A stretch of 64,000 nt of DNA. Source: Oenanthe sinensis (Eukaryota; Streptophyta; Magnoliopsida; Apiales; Apiaceae). Position 1 is the stretch's first letter. The number at the start of each line of letters is the position of its first letter. The notes under the pieces were generated by a model. That model saw nothing but the letters and a program-made list of their open reading frames with translations, searched no databases and had not been told where the DNA came from. The translations under genes and the position numbers were made by a program. Shown here in pieces: positions 12,658 to 24,543 of this stretch. The DNA lies in contig JAPMAC010000231.1 in the NCBI GenBank assembly GCA_028671895.1, forward strand, positions 8,892,001 through 8,956,000, given 5' to 3'.

Positions 12658-14461
12658 TTAAATATCTACAATGTTTAAAATGCATAAAATAGACATTAGA
12701 TTGTCTATGTTATTTATTATGTTCAAATGATTATGATATATTCATAATATATCTCCCACTATTTTTATCAAATTAATAGCCCTTACTATTAATTTGGAAA
12801 GTATATCCCATAATTCTTTCTAGTGAGCCAAGATCCATATTTCATCATGTCCTAAGTCAACCACTGGAAGTCCTTAAAAAATAATTATTTAGGTAGACAA
12901 CAGTTGTCAATTATATCATATAAAATTCTTGGATAGTTTGGTGATCAACGATTGATCTTATCTACCTAATAGACTTTTAACCAAACTCTATGCTTCTAAG
13001 TTCATAATGGTTGAATATAACCGTTTATTTTCACCTTATTATGACGACTCGGTAAGTTAGACCCAATGATACAACGGCCGAATATAACTGTTTATATTCA
13101 TCGCATCTCACCACGATAGATAGGAGTCCCCTGCCACTGACAGTCTTTCCCCTAATCGATCTAGGATTCGATGAGTGTTCATTCATTGGAAAGCATCCGA
13201 GTAAAACTTAATATTTTGTTAAGGGGTTTAGAAAATTTACAACGATCATGATCACATCATGAAAAGATCCTCAATTTTTCCTTGAACCAAATATTTCAAA
13301 TTGACATCTTAAATTGTTCATTTTCCAGGTAGATGGAGGATACCAGTGGTCACACTTAAAACCCATCAACCTTACGAATACGCATATCCGCTTTTGTCAG
13401 AAAATCCCAGTTATAGATATCAAAATCCATATTTAATTCCGTGTTTTAAAATCCATATTTCATAAACACAAGAATCTCATGATCGTTTGTTAATTTTAAA
13501 ATCTTGAATCATTACAGATTTTATCTTTCTTAAGCAGACATGGCATGGGTGTCGTATCTAATACATACATCATTCCAACACATACATATCTACACATGCA
13601 TTCATATACATATATGTATTGTGCGTAAATTAAACGTGTTTGGTTATGGCCCCATCCTATGTGATATTTCCAAGCTAATGGAATTATCAAGGTCAATCTA
13701 TGGTGGTTTCAAATACTACACTATTACATGTCTTTATCTTCTTCATTGTTCCATCATCTGGATTGCCTCCTAGCTTCCTTGCTTCCAAGTCTCCATTGAA
13801 CAATTACATTGAATAATAAATAAATCTATTCTAATGAAATTACAAGAAGAACTAGAGTTACATTTGAGATTAACAATTACAATGAATAAACGACATGCAA
13901 GTCGTATTTAGAAACCAAAACCATAAAACAAAACCACTATCCTATGGGTATTTAGGCCATAACCATCCATCATATTATCAAATAACACATGTAATATATC
14001 TCAGATTATATAAACATATCATATAATCATATATAATAAATTTCGAAATTTCAGAAAATCAAATAAATTTCAGAAAATAATAAATCGCCGTTTCGGGGCC
14101 TGTAACGTCGTCAAACGGCTTATAGACGAGAAGCTGACGTTGTCAGTATTGGTCAGTGACACGATTCCAGTAAGAAAACACATATCGTTTACAAAAATCT
14201 GACACTGGACACACATTTCAGAAAATCTACCGAAGCCGTTTCAGAATTCGTATCGAATACGATTTCCATAACAAGAACAAATATGTATCATATACATACA
14301 GCAATATACACAATCATCCCATGATTATACAACACATGAATATCATATATTCAAAATCATATAAAACATATATATCAATATATAGTCATGGCATATCATA
14401 TATATGTTTACATACATCGAAAAATTGTTAAACACATAACCAAATCATCCCATTATACACG
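12658..14461 (-). other. Element D untranslated leader
   Basis: About 1.8 kb between the primer binding site and gag with no credible ORF. It is AT-rich and aligns with the leaders of C (49291-51103) and E (28007-30183). The best-conserved stretch holds GGAGTCCCCTGCCACTGACA (around 13127) and flanking segments. A long leader is normal for Angela-type elements and probably carries the packaging and dimerisation signals, which I cannot delimit. Confidence 0.75.
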
Positions 14462-14476
14462 TAGCTCTGATGCCAT
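14462..14476 (-). other. Element D primer binding site
   Basis: The minus strand reads ATGGCATCAGAGCTA immediately inside the 5' LTR. TGGCATCAGAGC differs from the usual initiator tRNA-Met complement TGGTATCAGAGC at one base. Element E has the same variant; C has the standard one. Confidence 0.85.
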
Positions 14477-16065
14477 TGAAGGGTTTCGGGCATGAAAACG
14501 CAGCGGAATTAACGTAAAAACAATAAAAATCGAAACTCAATCGCAGGATCCATGTATAACGTTGGATGATTATGGTGAAGAAGTCTGTACCTTAACAAAG
14601 CTTTCGTATGCTGTTTAATGGAGGTCCAGAAAGATGAATCACAATAGTCCTTTGTTGCAAAGATTTGCTCTCTAAAGAAATCCACACGACGCCCGATCGT
14701 CCTACGATCACCGGAGTCGGTACTAGCCGAATTGTTTGCCTCTCTCTCTCTCTCTTTCTCTAGCCTCTCTTGATGTTGAGCAGCTAGGGTTTTTCTCTAA
14801 AACGAAATTTGATGATTAAACCCTAATACTATACATCATTATGTATATATAGGGGAGAGAGAGATTTTGGGCCTAACCCTAATCCATGTGGTTTCCAAAA
14901 CCCATTATGACTTTGGGTTATTATTATTATTAAATCTGAATTCTAATATAATTAATCAAGTCCCACTTAATTAATTCAATAATTAAATTCAAATAATAAT
15001 AATACTTATTAAATCCGAATTTTAATATAATTAATCAAGTCCCACTTAATTAATTCAATAATTAAATTCGAATAAACAATAATATATTTAAATTCATAAT
15101 TTAAATAAACCTCCGTTTTGACGTTCTTTGTGTGTGACCCTTTAGGTTATTATTACGTTGGCAATAATTTTATTATCTAATAATAAAATTATAAACAATG
15201 AGCGGCATCTAGTAATACATCATTGCTACCCAAGTAACAATAATAATTGGTGATTCAATTAAACCTTTCGTGAATAATGTGCAATGTAATATAATCTCTT
15301 TAACCTTATATTATAGATAAAACTCGAGGCATATATATTGTCATCCTCTTCAACGTTTAATCTTGGTTTCCTTGATCAATGAGTAGACTATTTAAACAAA
15401 TCAATATTTGAGCATGACCATGCATTTCATAGTCTCACTCAATCAAGAGGCCAATAATATCACTCCTAGAATTGGAGGGTTAAATCCTATATCTATCATT
15501 CATATTCCCCATACGATTCATAGCATACCCAATGTCCACCTTTATCATTACCCGGTTAAAGGTAACTTTGAGTGTAATCAAAGTATATTAATCCTCGTAT
15601 AGAAATATAATGATTTCAAGTTAGAAGATCATTACATCATTATCACTGTGAGATTTCTTATGACACTTATTAACATGTAGAATCTCACGGCGGGTCTTTC
15701 CAGTGTCATGTATTGATACATACACTTATGTTCTTGACTTTAGTATCACCATACCTATGACCAATGAGATGTGGTCATCTGTCAACAAACATACTAGTCT
15801 TATTGCATTATTACTGTCCTTAAATAATAATACTTGACTAGGGAATTTTAGGAATAAAATACTATTCATATAATCTCATTTTTAAGTCACATACTTAAAG
15901 ATATATATTACGTATTAATATTCCAAGGACATTTATTATTCTTTCAATTTATGACGCAGTAAATAAAGACATAATAAATATTAATTAAATAATCACATAA
16001 AACATAATCCTATATGTTTTCAATAAAACATTCAAAGTATTGTATCTAGGACACCAATACTAACA
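14477..16065 (-). repeat. Element D 5' LTR
   Basis: 1589 bp, partner of 7437-9026, ending ...CCAATACTAACA at the duplicated target GGTAT. It carries the same AT-rich duplicated blocks as the partner. Confidence 0.92.
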
Positions 16066-17120
16066 GGTATGACACTCTCTCTGTGTTTCTACATGAAAAT
16101 GGTTTCATTAGAGGTGTCATAGATAAAACTCTCTATTATAAACTGCATGAAAAAGATATGATATTTGTCCAAGTTTATGTTGACGATATTATATTTGGTT
16201 CTACTAACGAAAATTTGTGCAAAAGATTTGCTAAGCTAATGCAGAGCAGGCATGAAATGAGCATGGTGGGTAAGCTGTCATATTTCCTTGGATTGCAAGT
16301 AAAGCAAAAGGAAGATGGGATTTTTATTTGCCAATCAAAGTACGTAAGGGATCTTCTGAGAAAATACAGTCTAGAAGATTCTTCACCGGTAAAAACCCCA
16401 ATGCCAACAACCACCAAGCTTGATAAAGATGAAACTGGTAAGAAAGTTGACATCACAAGCTATAGAGGTATGATAGGCTCATTATTATACTTAACTGCTA
16501 GTAGACCCGATATAATGTTTGCAACATGCTTATGTGCAAGGTTTAAATCTGATCCTAGGGAATCTCATCTTATAGCCGTTAAAAGAATTTTTAGATATCT
16601 AAAGGGTACACCAAATCTTGGAATTTGGTACCCTAAAGATACAGGTCTTGACCTAATAGGCTATACAGACTCAGATTATGCAGGGTGCAGGATGGACAGG
16701 AAAAGTACTTTTGAAAGTTGTCAGTTTCTAGGAAGACGACTGATCTCCTGGTACAGTAAGAAATAACACTCAGTGTCTACCTCGACAGCCGAAGCAGAAT
16801 ACATTGCGACAGGTAGCTGTTGTGCTAAGATCTTATGGATAAGGTATCAGTTAAATGACTATGGACTTGCGTTGAACAAAATTCCTATTTTTTGCGACAA
16901 CACAAGTGCTATAGCTATTTCCAACAATCCTGTACAACATTCGCGAACCAGGCACATTGACATAAGGTATCATTTTATCCGAGAGCATGTCATGAATGGA
17001 ACTGTGGTGTTGCACTTTGTACCCACAGAAGATCAAATAGCCGACATTTTCACGAAACCACTTGATGAATCCACTTTCTCTAAGCTGGTTAGTGAATTAA
17101 GGATGTTAAACAATGGCTAA
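16066..17120 (+). pseudogene. pol: Element A pol, second part: reverse transcriptase C-terminus and RNase H
   Basis: This resumes pol after the D insertion. The reverse transcriptase catalytic motif VYVDDIIFGSTN (YVDD at 16176-16187) is intact, followed by thumb and connection, then RNase H with YTDSDYAGC, STAEAEYIA and the tail FTKPLDESTFSKLVSELRML. A single nonsense change at 16764-16766 (CAG to TAA in KKQHSVS) splits an otherwise open 346-codon stretch. The pol stop is TAA at 17118-17120. No start is expected here because this is the tail of a polyprotein. Confidence 0.92.
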
Positions 17121-17583
17121 TTTTTGATAGCTAGGAGTTGATTTGAGCTCATAGATATTAAATGTTAATATTTAAAGAATTTATGAAGTTCGAATCAACA
17201 TGATCCTAGTACTTTAATTTAATTTAAGTTGATTTATGTTTGTATTTATTTATCTGTTTTTCTAATTATTATTGTACATTAATAATAATTATATTATTAA
17301 TTAATTAATTTAGTTATTAAATTAATTCAAGTTTGAGTTAATTTAATTCTTAAATTAATTATAACAGTTAATAATATAAATAATTATTATATGTCCTTAA
17401 TAATGTAGTTTGTAAAATATTGCTTGTATAGTTATATTTATATTTATTATTATTATTATTTATTTTACTATTTTATTAATTAAATCTAAAAGTCGAATAA
17501 GATTTTCAATATATTATTTCGATTTTAGAAATAATTAATATATGTAAATATATATAATTGAGTTTAATTTTTATTGTTATTTA

Positions 17584-17785
17584 TCGGCATGACTTTTTAA
17601 ACAAATCTCTCGGCATGACTTATTAATAAGTCATACCGAGTGATTGTTAAATAAGTCATACTGACAAAACACAACTCTTTTATTTTTTTTAATTTCGATT
17701 TATTTAACATAAGTCATACCGCATATTTTTTTTGTTTTTTGTTTTTTTTCTCTCTTCGGTATGACTCTTTAACAAGTCATACCGA
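17584..17785 (+). repeat. Palindromic motif array in the A spacer
   Basis: TCGGCATGACT at 17584. A near-perfect palindrome occupies 17609-17640, with arms CTCGGCATGACTTATT and AATAAGTCATACCGAG and one mismatch. Decayed AGTCATACTGA and AGTCATACCGC copies follow. A hairpin closes the array at 17756-17785, with arms TCGGTATGACT and AGTCATACCGA around an 8-base loop. The motif version (central CAT) is the one found in A's own LTR, not the CTT version of B. Confidence 0.85.
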
Positions 17786-17889
17786 GTCTTTTCCTTGTTT
17801 TATTTTATAATTCTATTAATCTTTATTTCACAAGTCATAACAAATACACACAGATACACACAATCACGGTAGCAGCAATTTTTTTTCTT

Positions 17890-17897
17890 TATAAAAA
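17890..17897 (+). promoter_or_regulatory. Candidate internal TATA box for ORF3 of element A
   Basis: TATAAAAA lies 105 bp after the motif array and 359 bp before the ORF3 ATG. In B a TATATATATATAAA run occupies the aligned position (flanking ACACACA and CG(T)TC/GAAC segments correspond). Position and conservation suggest an internal promoter; there is no expression evidence in the sequence. Confidence 0.45.
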
Positions 17898-18248
17898 AAA
17901 TCGTTCAAACTTGATCCTTTACAACTGAATATCAGTTGCTTGTTTGCATAATACAAGTGATTTCACTTGCTGGATTGATTATAATCTTTTAAAGCAACGA
18001 ATTGCTGCCCGATTTTCATTAAAAATCGAATTGACTGTTGGTTTTCTTGGACAAATTCGAAGCATAGTGTGATTCTACTGATTAGAGGACTGTTGTGTAG
18101 TTTTGATTGTTTGAAATCGACCTAAAAGATTAGTTGCAGTTAGGGTGTTAATTTTATTGTGTAATTTTCATAATTCTGGACTTGTAATTTTTATTTTACT
18201 ATTTTATTGCACCTTTGTAATTTATCAATTATAATAGTTTAAATTAAG

Positions 18249-21200
18249 ATGGCTGGATATTGTGAGTTAGTGAAAACTAATTTTGTTGGATAGTTTAATT
18301 CGGTGAATTGTTCAGTCGAGAGGTTTCGACCATGGATCGTCTTTTTAAATGAACATTCACTAATAAGAACTGCAATTTCATTGGACGTCCCGTTGCAAGT
18401 GTTAGCACTTAGGGCATTGTACTCAACAGCATGAAACAGAACTGTTGGAGACAGAGTACAATTCTCATTCACCATAGGAGAACATGAATACATGATGACT
18501 GAAGATGATGTGAACAGGATTCTAGGGTTTCCAAACAGAGATTTTGTTGATCCTCCAACTGTTCCAGAGATACTTGAATTCTTCCATGCTATTCAGTATC
18601 AAGGTGAAATCAATCTAGTAAGGCTGACTAAAGCCAAGTTGGTGAGAGAGTGGGACTACTTCTTTCACACACTAGCACAAGTTTTTGCACCCACTACCAA
18701 GAACAACTTCAACAATATTTCTGCACTGCTTCAGATTATTGGGCATTCTGTGGCCCATAACCGGAGGATTAATTTCGGGAAGTTGATTCTAAAAGAAATT
18801 ATAAAGAAGATGAGAACGCTAGAAAGCAGGGAACATGATGTGCAAGTCTACTAGCCAAGGTTCCTAATGTTGTTCATGAATGATCTCTTGATGGATGAGG
18901 ATAAAGAACTGTTCTAGAATAGTCCGGTAGAAGCATCTCCAACTTCGCAGAGACAAATATTCTCAAGGCTCAACAACAATCCAAAGTTTCAAGACGTGCC
19001 AGTGGTAAGAACATAGTACATTGGTCAGATCTTAGATCATATTGTAAATCCTGCACAGGCTCAACCGCATCAGCAAGAGCCAGAGCAATTTCTAGATCAA
19101 GTACCAATGGAAGTTGAAACCTCTGCACAACTTTTACTTGAAGCTGCTCAACATGTAGAACATGTGGCAGAGGTACAACAGGTAATAACTCACACTTTAG
19201 CTTCCAAATTTCAACCTATAAATATAAGTAATACTACTTTAGATTTATCTGTGACGGACTATGATTATGGTCTTACACTTCAGGACTTCGGCTATGAACC
19301 TGACAACACACAGGTTCAATCCCAAGCAGATATAGAGCCCCAAACAGTTTCTCCTTCTTCAACTTCACTGAGTCTTATTAGAAAAAGGAAGAAACCTGTT
19401 AGGAAAGTAAAAGGTAGAAGTGTTCCTGTGAGTGAACCCGCAACTCTGTCTCCACCAACAAACAGATCGAGAATTGAACCTGAGACAACTGCAGACCCGT
19501 TCTTATCCTCTTAGTGGGATATGGAATTTGAAAAGGCAATTCAACCGTCATTGGACTCACTCGATCAAACGGGTGATTCTATTGAAATTCGCCGTCCGGC
19601 CGCGGCATCTTGTAAAGAGTCATGCACACTGCTAGCGCTCACACTAGCAGGACCTCCACTTGAAGCAACACAATCAAATGAGGGCACATCTAGAAATGAA
19701 GAAAATGTTTTTAAAACAAACTGGTCGGATGCTACGTTTTCAGTGGACCAAGACTTTTTTGATGCAGTGCAGCATCACATACCATTAGAGGTATTAAGGG
19801 GCACCAAAGAATCTCACGAGCCACTCACAACATTGTCTAAGGTGGTGACCCCCTGGATTTCTTACATCCGGGTTCCTTAAAGGAAGTTCTCGAATCCACT
19901 AGTGGATTTGAGAGGCAGCCACTCTTTAGAGGGAGTTGAGACTCCATTCACGGAGTAGCTACGTCAGTAGCGGAGCCAATGCAAGATAATCTTGTTGAGG
20001 AAGCGCCTTCACAGGCATCAGAAGAGCATTTCGACTCTTCAAAAGCTATTTTTTTATATACAGGTACAACATCTGGATCTGGAAAGGAGCTAAACACTAG
20101 TGATGTGAGGCAAAAACATAGTGAAACATATGCACAGAGTGATAGTGAATTAAACAGGAGTGCAAGTGAGATGAGTGCACACACACATAGTGAACTGCTA
20201 TCTAAAATGGAAGCTCTCTAGAAGGAAATGCAAATTGTCCAAGCTGAGTTAGTAAAGGTTAAAGCACAAGTAGAAGAGAAGTCTACATCTGCCTCTGTAA
20301 CTCAACAGCTGAAAATGGTGCGCAAAGATGTTGATGATGTCAAATCCTCCATACTTCTAAAAACACAAGATATCCAGAATGTTCAGTGTCTCATTGCTGA
20401 GGACAAGAAAGAAGTGACCAAATTACATGAGAGAATTGATGAAGTTGAGAAAAGCTTGACCTTAACAATAATTTAGAATGAAAGGATATCAACGCAACGA
20501 TTCAGCAAACTGGATGATGGAATGACTCATCTGAATGAGGGCATGAAGCAAGTCTATCTGACTATGCAAAAACTGATGACATCTTTTGAAGCCTCAAAAT
20601 CTCAAGAGGATCCCTCAATTAAGGGGGGAGAAAATAAATGAGAAAGTACCTGTAGATGAAGGGGCTACTACTTAAGACAAAGGGAAAGCTAAGCTGTATT
20701 CTGAAGAACAATTTCAATCGTATGATCCAGAACCAGAAGAACAGTATTATGCTCAATAACAATTCATTGATGACAATGCTCATGATGAATCATACATTCC
20801 TGACTACTGCAGAGCTGATGAAGAGACTGCATTTGATGAAGAATTTTTGTTTCCAAAAGAAAAAGAAGTTGATCCAGCCTATGAAGAGGCAATGAAGAAA
20901 CTAAAAGAAGACATCAAGGCAAGTCATGCAAAGACCGAGAAACTGAAAGCTCTAGTCATGGAAAGAACAAATGCTGAAAAAGAAGCAAGCCTAGAAAAGC
21001 AGAATCTCTGGGCCATTGCAGTTAGAGAAAAGTAGAGAGATGTACAGCTCAAGATTGGAAAGAAATGGGACATTGTAAGAGAAATAATGAACAAACAACA
21101 GAAGGGTCCATTTGAAGACAAGCATCTGAAATCAATAATTGAGCGTCTAGAAAAGTCAAATGACAACATTGACACTTCATGTAAGCTCTGAAAGAGGAAG

Positions 21201-21330
21201 TGGACTATATCACTATCCTAGTGGATCACATTTTTGAAGACTGGCAGATTTTAGTCTACACTCACAGAAATGGTACATTCAGAATTTCCTTGGAGTTTTT
21301 TAGGCAAAGAAGTTTATCAGTGATATGGAC
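18249..21330 (+). pseudogene. Element A third ORF (env-like position), 5' part, decayed
   Basis: This aligns with the intact 1200-codon ORF3 of B from its ATG (MAGYCELVKTNFVG against MVATFVIAKTNFVG). The first stop comes at about codon 16 (GGATAG), and many more stops and frameshifts follow, for example at 18852, 19512, 20218 and 20474. Recognisable blocks include HNRRINFGKLIL, the basic cluster RKRKKPVRKVKGR near 19381, the coiled-coil segment near 20228-20470 and EKQNLWAIAVREK near 20994. It ends at the C insertion (target TGGAC 21326-21330). Family members in this position are called env-like, but no signal peptide or membrane segment is visible. Confidence 0.88.
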
Positions 21331-22881
21331 TGTTGGGGTTTAGAGCATGAACACGCAGCGGAATTAATGAAAAAATAATAAAAATTCGAAACCCCATCGC
21401 AGGATCCATGTATAAGATTGGACAGATTATGCTGAAACAGAATTATAACTATTAAGAGCTTGACTTTCACGAAGTCAACAGAGATCCTAGCTTTCACGAC
21501 TTGTGTCTTCCTCTCGAAAACACCTCTATGGTATCCACACAAGCACCTTCAAGAACGTCTCACGATCTTGACTGCGGAATGGACGTACTAGCCTCCCTCT
21601 TGATAATTCGAGTTGTTTGTTTCCACCTCCTTTTGCTGCTCCCTCTAGGGTTTTATTTATCAAAAACGTAATGGCCTCTTAACCCTTCATTATCTATTTA
21701 TAATGGCTGATTAATAGGCCCATAACAGCAAAACCTAACCCATGTAGGTATAGGATTAAATAATAAAACGAATTTCTATTATTTAATTAGTAACTAAGTC
21801 ATACTTAATTATTATGAGCAGAAATACTCCTCTAATTTGAATTTATATTATCTCAATTAATTAAGTATCACTTAATTAATATAATAAAATTCAAATAATA
21901 ATCAATTAATTTAAATCAATAATTTAAATTAACTATTCCTCTAAGTGCTCCATGTGTGTGACCCTATAGGCTATTATTTAATTGGCAAAAATTTTATTCT
22001 CCAATAAAATTATAAACAATGAGCGGTATCTAGTAATACATCATTGCTACCCAATTAAACAATAATTAAATCGTGATTCGATAAAACCTTTCGTGATTAA
22101 TGTTTCCGTGTAATATAATCCCTTTGACCATATATATTATAGATTAAACTCGAGGCATGTATTTATTTATCATCTTCAACATTTAATCCGGGTTTACTTG
22201 ATCCATGAGTAGACTATGAAAAATAAATCATTATTTGAGCACGGCCATGCATTTATAGTCTCAGTCAATCAAGAGACCAATAATATCTCTCCTAATTATA
22301 GGAGGGTTAAATCCTTTATCTATCATCATATTTCTCATATGACTCATGATATACCCGATGTCCACTTTTATCATCACCCGGTCAAAGGTAGCTTTTAATA
22401 TAGTCAAAGTATATTAATCATCGTATAGAAATATAATGATCTCAAGTCAAAGGATCATTACACCATTATCACTGTGAGTCTTTCTCATGACTTTATTAAA
22501 CATGAAGAATCTCACTGTGGGTCTGTCCAGTACCATGTACTCCTATATGTACCTATGTATTGACTTTAATATCCCCATAGTTATAATCAATGAGATGTGG
22601 TTATCTGTCAAACAACATACTAGTCTATTTATGTATTATTATTGTCCTATAATAGTAATACTCGACTAGGGACCTTTTAAAATATGATATATTATATAAT
22701 CTCAAGTTCAAGTCATGTACTTAAACTATACAATGTGTATCATGATTCTAAGGACATTTATTATGCTAACAAATATATCGCAGTAATTAAAGTCATAATA
22801 AATACGTTTATTGAATAATCAAATGACATAAAGGTCTATTAAAAGAAACAATGTATTGCCTCTAGGGCACTTACACCAACA
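21331..22881 (-). repeat. Element C 3' LTR
   Basis: Begins TGTTGGGGTTTAGAGC on the + strand and ends CACTTACACCAACA, next to the polypurine tract (22882-22892, AAGTGGGAGAT on the minus strand). On the element strand the LTR begins TGTTGGTGTAAGTGCCCTAG, close to the BARE-1/Angela LTR start. Its partner is 51119-52672. Confidence 0.92.
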
Positions 22882-22892
22882 ATCTCCCACTT

Positions 22893-22985
22893 GCACTAGA
22901 GCCAATCACCCATGTATCTAATACCCATGGAACTAGTGTGACCGTCATGCTTCTTCTGCGACAAGCCTTTGGTCAGTGGGTCTGC
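22893..22985 (-). pseudogene. pol: Element C pol, extreme C-terminus
   Basis: The last 30 codons of the polyprotein (GLSQKKHDGHTSSMGIRY, then MGDWL and TAG at 22896-22898), cut from the rest of RNase H by element E (target TCTGC 22981-22985 and 31743-31747). The CTCTAGTGCAAGTGGGAGA context joins the stop codon and the polypurine tract, as in other Angela-type elements. Confidence 0.88.
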
Positions 22986-24529
22986 TGAAGGGTTTCGTGA
23001 CACAAACGCAGCGGAATAAACGCGAAAAATAAATCAAAATAGCGAAACCCTCCGCAGGATCCATGCGAAAACAAAAGATTTAATTCGGAGATAAAGAATA
23101 AATACCTTTAGAAGCTTTAACAGTTCATTAATGGAAGATTAATGGAGGTCCAAAGCTTGTTTAATCACCACGTATCCCGCTCTCGCGATCTACGCTCTAC
23201 GGTATCCACACGAACACTTTTCATGAAGGATTGATGTGTACTAGCACCCGAAAACTTCTTCTCTCTCTATCTTCCTCCTCTCTCAGAGCGGCTAGGGTTT
23301 TTGTAAAATCTCCTTTTTTATTAAATCAGTCCATAAAGAGATTATATAGAGAGAGGAATAAGTTTTCTAATTATAATCCAATTATAATCAATACTAATCC
23401 AAAATTCTAAATTATTTAATTAAGCCTCACTTAATTAATTAATTATTAATTTTGGAATTAGTTTAAGTAATTTATTTATTTTATTTATATAATTAATTAA
23501 GTCATACTTAATTAATATCATAAATAAAATAAATTACTTATTTAATTTAAATTCATAATTTAAATTATTTCTCCTTCAAGCGTTCTTTGTGTGTGACCCT
23601 GTAGGTTATTATTACGTTGGCAACAATTTTAATATCTAATTAAAATTGTAAACAATGAGCGGCATCTAGTAATACATCATTGCTACCCAAGTAATAATAA
23701 TAAATCGGTGATTCGATTAAGCCTTTCGTGAATAATGTTCCATGTAATATAATCCCTTTAATCTTGATATTATAGATTAAACTCAAGGCATGTCTCGTGT
23801 CATCCTCTTCAAAATTTAATCTTTATTTTCTTGATCGATGAGTAGACTATTAAAATCAAATCAACATTTGAGCACGGCCGTGCATTTCATAGTCTGACTC
23901 AAACAAGAGACCAATAATATCACTCCTAAAATTAGGAGGATTAAATCTCATCTAGATCATTCATATTTCTCATACGATTCATAATATACCCAATGTCCAC
24001 TTTTATCAACACCCGGTCAAAGGTAACTTTTAATGTAATCAAAGTATATTAATTCTCGTATAGAAATATAATGATTTCAGGCCTAAGGATCATTACACCA
24101 TTATCACAATGAGAATTACTTATGACACTTACTTAACATGTAGAATCTCACGGCGGGTCATTCCAGTGCCATGCATTGATACATGCACTTATGTTCTTGA
24201 CTTTAGTATCCCCATACCTATGACCAATGAGATGTGGTCATCTGTCAAGAAACATACTAGTCTTTGTGCATTATTATTGTCCTTAAATAATAATACTCGA
24301 CTAGGGAATTTTAGGAATAAGATACTATTCATATAATCTCATTTTTAAGTCACATACTTAAAGATATATAATACGTATCAAAATTCCAAGGACATTTACT
24401 ATGCTTTCAATTTATTACGCAGTAAACAAAACATAATAAATAAATAATAATCAATAAAACATAATCCTTAATAATAAATATTTTCCTTAAAATATAAAAA
24501 GTATTGTCTCTAGAGCACAATTACTAACA
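22986..24529 (-). repeat. Element E 3' LTR
   Basis: Begins TGAAGGGTTTCGTGAC and ends CACAATTACTAACA on the + strand, next to the polypurine tract (24530-24540). It is a distinct LTR subfamily from C and D but shares with them the GAGCGGCATCTAGTAATACA block and the CTACGATACC-type terminal motifs. Confidence 0.92.
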
Positions 24530-24543
24530 ATCTCCCACTTGCA

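Larger units (their letters stand above)
7437..16065 (-). mobile_element. Element D: full-length Angela-type copia retrotransposon
   Basis: 8629 bp with LTRs of 1590 and 1589 bp, TG...CA ends and the target duplication GGTAT (7432-7436 and 16066-16070). It lies on the minus strand, so the 5' LTR is at 14477-16065. The polypurine tract AAGTGGGAGAT, next to CTCTAGTACAAG, and the LTR start are the arrangement known from BARE-1/Angela elements. It has a single gag-pol region with integrase before reverse transcriptase. LTR divergence is about 1.6% by eye. Coding lesions include a destroyed protease motif, so this copy could not have supplied its own proteins. Confidence 0.93.
17121..18248 (+). 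other. Element A pol-to-ORF3 spacer
   Basis: 1.1 kb of AT-rich non-coding DNA with an AT-only core around 17270-17580. It then holds an array of palindromic AGTCATACCGA motifs (17584-17785), a TATA-like box (17890) and a leader of about 350 bp before the ORF3 ATG. B has a spacer of nearly the same length and order. Confidence 0.8.

Noticed and set aside
17584..17785. Regular short repeats that could suggest a CRISPR array or satellite
   Set aside because: The repeats are 10-12 bases, irregularly spaced and in both orientations within a plant retrotransposon. No spacers of constant length and no cas genes.
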